Assembly (NCBI RefSeq): GCF_003086295.3
Contig: NC_092054.1
Span: forward strand, 31,588,393-31,652,392
DNA: 64,000 nucleotides
Reading direction: 5' to 3'
Origin: Arachis hypogaea
Taxonomy: Eukaryota > Streptophyta > Magnoliopsida > Fabales > Fabaceae
The notes beneath the pieces are model-generated. The model saw nothing but the letters and a program-made list of their open reading frames with translations, ran no database searches and had not been told where the DNA came from. Every line of letters begins with the position of its first letter. The first letter of the stretch is position 1. This document shows positions 62,119 to 64,000 of the stretch, piece after piece. The position numbers were made by a program, and so were the translations under genes.

Positions 62119-62358
62119 GGCGTTCAACGCCAGATTGGTGCTTGTTCTGGGCGTTGAACGCCCATTTGTTGCCCATTTCTGGCGTTGAACGCCAGAACCA
62201 TGCTTGTTCTGGGCGTTCAGCGCCAGCTCTTCTCCAGGGTGCAATTCTGGCGTTCAAACGCCCAGATGCTGCCCATTTTGGGCGTTCAGCGCCAGAACCA
62301 TGCTCTGTTCTGGCGTTGAACGTCAGCCAGATGCTTCTTACTGGCGTTTAAACGCCAG
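62119..62358. repeat. internal array of eight palindromes, 31-bp period (element B)
   Basis: Units of GGCGTT(C/G)A(A/G)CGCC type start at 62119, 62150, 62181, 62212, 62249, 62281, 62312 and 62343. Spacings are 31, 31, 31, 37, 32, 31, 31. The slightly long gap includes a unit with an extra base (GGCGTTCAAACGCC). It lies ~200 bp from the gag-protease stop, as in A, but has two more units. Confidence 0.95.
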
Positions 62359-62558
62359 TGAGATCCTCCAGGGTGTGATTTTTCTTCTACTATTTTTGAT
62401 TCCGTTTTCAATTTTTATATTTATTTTGTGACTCCACATGATCATGAACCTGATAAAACATGAAAAACCATGAAAATAAAAATTAGATAAAAATTGGGTT
62501 GCCTCCCAACAAGCGCTTCTTTAATGTCAATAGCTTGACAGTGGGCTCTCATGGAGCC

Positions 62559-64000
62559 TCACAGATGTTCAGAGCATTGTTGAGACTCCCCAACACCAAA
62601 CTTAGAGTTTGGATATGGGAGTTCAACACCAAACTTAGAGTTTGGTTGTGGCCTCCCAACACCAAACTTAGAGTTTGATTGTGGGGGCTCTATTTGACTC
62701 TGTTTTGAGAGAAGCTTTTTATGCTTCCTCTCCATGTTTACAGAAGGATGACCTCGAGTTTTAAACACAAGGGAGTCCTCATTCAATTGAAGGACTAGTT
62801 CACCTCTGTCAACAACAATCACAGCTCTTGCTGTGGCTAGGAAGGGTCTTCCAAGGATGATGGATTCATCCTCATCCTTCCCAGTATCTAGGACTATGAA
62901 ATCAGCAGGGATGTAAAGGCCTTCAACCTTTACTAACACGTCCTCTACTTGTCCATAAGCCTATTTTCTTGAATTGTCTGCCATCTCTAATGAGATTTTA
63001 GTAGCTTGCACCCCAAAGATTCCCAGTTTCTCTATTACAGAGAGGGGCATGAGGTTTATCCCTGAACCAAGGTCACACAGAGCCTTTTCAAAGATCATGG
63101 TGCCTATGGTATAAGGTATTAAGAACTTTCCAGGATCCTGTTTCTTCTGAGGCAATATCAGTTGATCCAGATCACTTAGTTCATTGGTGAACAGGGGAGG
63201 TTCATCTCCCCAAGTCTCATTACCAAATAATTTGGCATTCAGCTTCATGATTGCACCAAGGAACTTGGCAACTTGCTCTTCAGTAATATCCTCATTCTCT
63301 TCAGAAGAAGAATACTCATCAGAGCTCATGAATGGTATAAGGAGGTTTAATGGAATCTCTATGGTTTCTAGTTGAGTCTCAGATTCCTTTGGTTCTTCAG
63401 AGGGAAACTCCTTATTGATCACTGGACGTCCCAAGAGGTCTTCCTCACTGGGATTCACGTCCTCAACCTCCCTTACAGGTTTGGCCATGGTATTTAATTC
63501 AATGGCCTTGTACTCTCCTTTTGGATTTTCTTCTGTATTACTTGGGAGAGTACTAGGAGGGATTTCAGTGATCCTTTTACTCAGCTGGCCCACTTGTGCC
63601 TCCAAATTTCTAATTGAGGACCTTGTTTAATTCATGAAACTCACAGTGGCCTTAGATAGATCAGAGACTAAGTTTGCTAAATTAGATGTATTTTGTTCAG
63701 AGTTCTCTGTCTGTTGCTGAGTGGATGATGGAAAAGGTTTACTATTGTTAAACCTGTTTCTTCCATCATTGTTAAAGCCTTGTTGAGGATTTTGTTGATC
63801 CTTCCATGAGAAATTTGGATGATTTCTCCATGATGGGTTATAGGTGTTTCCATAAGGTTCACCCATATAATTTACCTCTGCTATTGCAGGGTTCTCAGGA
63901 TCATAAGCTTCTTCTTCAGAAGATGCCTCTTGAATACTGTTGGATGCAGCTTGCATTCCATTCAGACTCTGAGAAATCATATTGACTTGCTGAGTCAATA
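62559..64000 (-). pseudogene. Gag-protease gene of element B, partial, two nonsense mutations
   Basis: The reading enters from beyond the window and matches the second part of A's gag-protease: MISQSLNGMQAASNS, NHPNFSWKDQ, then a Gln/Asn-rich linker. An in-frame TAA at 63627 replaces the Lys codon of FMNKTRS. A TAG at about 62960 replaces the Gln codon in SRKQAYGQ. Between them is the start of the protease (FLIPYTIGTM, ALCDLGSGINLMPLSV) and after them ILGRPFLATARAVI. The DLGSG variant is shared with A, so it predates their split or is the family form. The C-terminus has the same three 11-residue NSKFGV repeats. The frame ends at 62559 after protease, with no polymerase. Confidence 0.9.

Larger units (their letters stand above)
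53904..64000 (-). mobile_element. LTR retrotransposon B (minus), relative of A, runs off the window
   Basis: Same family as A in reverse: a truncated 3' LTR (53904-55305), non-coding 3' region, an intact transposon-protein ORF, an internal hairpin and tract, the 31-bp palindrome array and gag-protease. A 4.3-kb Gypsy fragment (57590-61847) interrupts it. The 5' LTR lies beyond 64000. No polymerase gene lies between gag-protease and the transposon-protein ORF. Confidence 0.85.

Overview
The window is repeat-rich nuclear DNA of a legume, most probably peanut (Arachis). I recognise the LTR that opens TGATGAGCGGATAATTTATA and the GGCGTTCAACGCC-type palindromes from Arachis repeats; this is recall, not a search. 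Nearly all of the 64 kb is transposable elements nested in each other. I found no convincing single-copy host gene, rRNA gene, intact tRNA gene or CRISPR array.

Layout. 1-5997: AT-rich DNA with a broken plant-mobile-domain (PMD) gene fragment (385-1035, minus), three tandem copies of a ~303-bp unit, a small GC-richer island and a ~1-kb fold-back element (4036-5038). 5998-11313: a DNA-transposon-like element with ~0.75-kb inverted ends full of CAATCGATTG and a broken gene resembling the 'putative plant transposon protein' family. 11444-11970: a GRF zinc-finger pseudogene. 12165-18453: a decayed Ty1-copia element (minus) whose LTR holds a 3.26-kb Gypsy solo LTR with target duplication TTGGG. 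18454-~21190: a degenerate CACTA transposon. 21336-31380: LTR retrotransposon A (plus). 31381-32275: a second leader and gag piece, cut by a CACTA element at 32276. 35272-48997: element G (minus), split by complete element D (39394-48065, duplication GGTAC). 48998-51505: element F (minus). 51506-53903: element E (plus). 53904-end: element B (minus), split by a 4.3-kb Gypsy 3' end with its 3.5-kb LTR (57590-61847).

How the elements work. A, B, D and E use the same primer-binding site (TGGCGCCGTTGCCGGGGA, which I recall as the tRNA-Asp site of Athila-like Gypsy elements). A and B encode Gag plus protease, and A, B and G carry (or carried) an ORF of the putative plant transposon family. D encodes one 649-aa Pro/Tyr-rich protein. 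No reverse transcriptase or integrase is recognisable in A, D or the visible part of B, so they should need enzymes from elsewhere.

Main observations. (1) A hairpin followed by a polypurine-like tract sits just before the 3' LTR in A, D and F, and a second, internal copy occurs in A, B, D and G. (2) A and B carry arrays of GGCGTTNAACGCC palindromes spaced almost exactly 31 bp apart, in LTRs and internal DNA. (3) Element E's LTR has its own ~115-120-bp array of CACGTTA/TAACGTG palindromes. (4) In element A, ~0.85 kb of the transposon-protein ORF is replaced by a 5' half of a tRNA-Cys(GCA).
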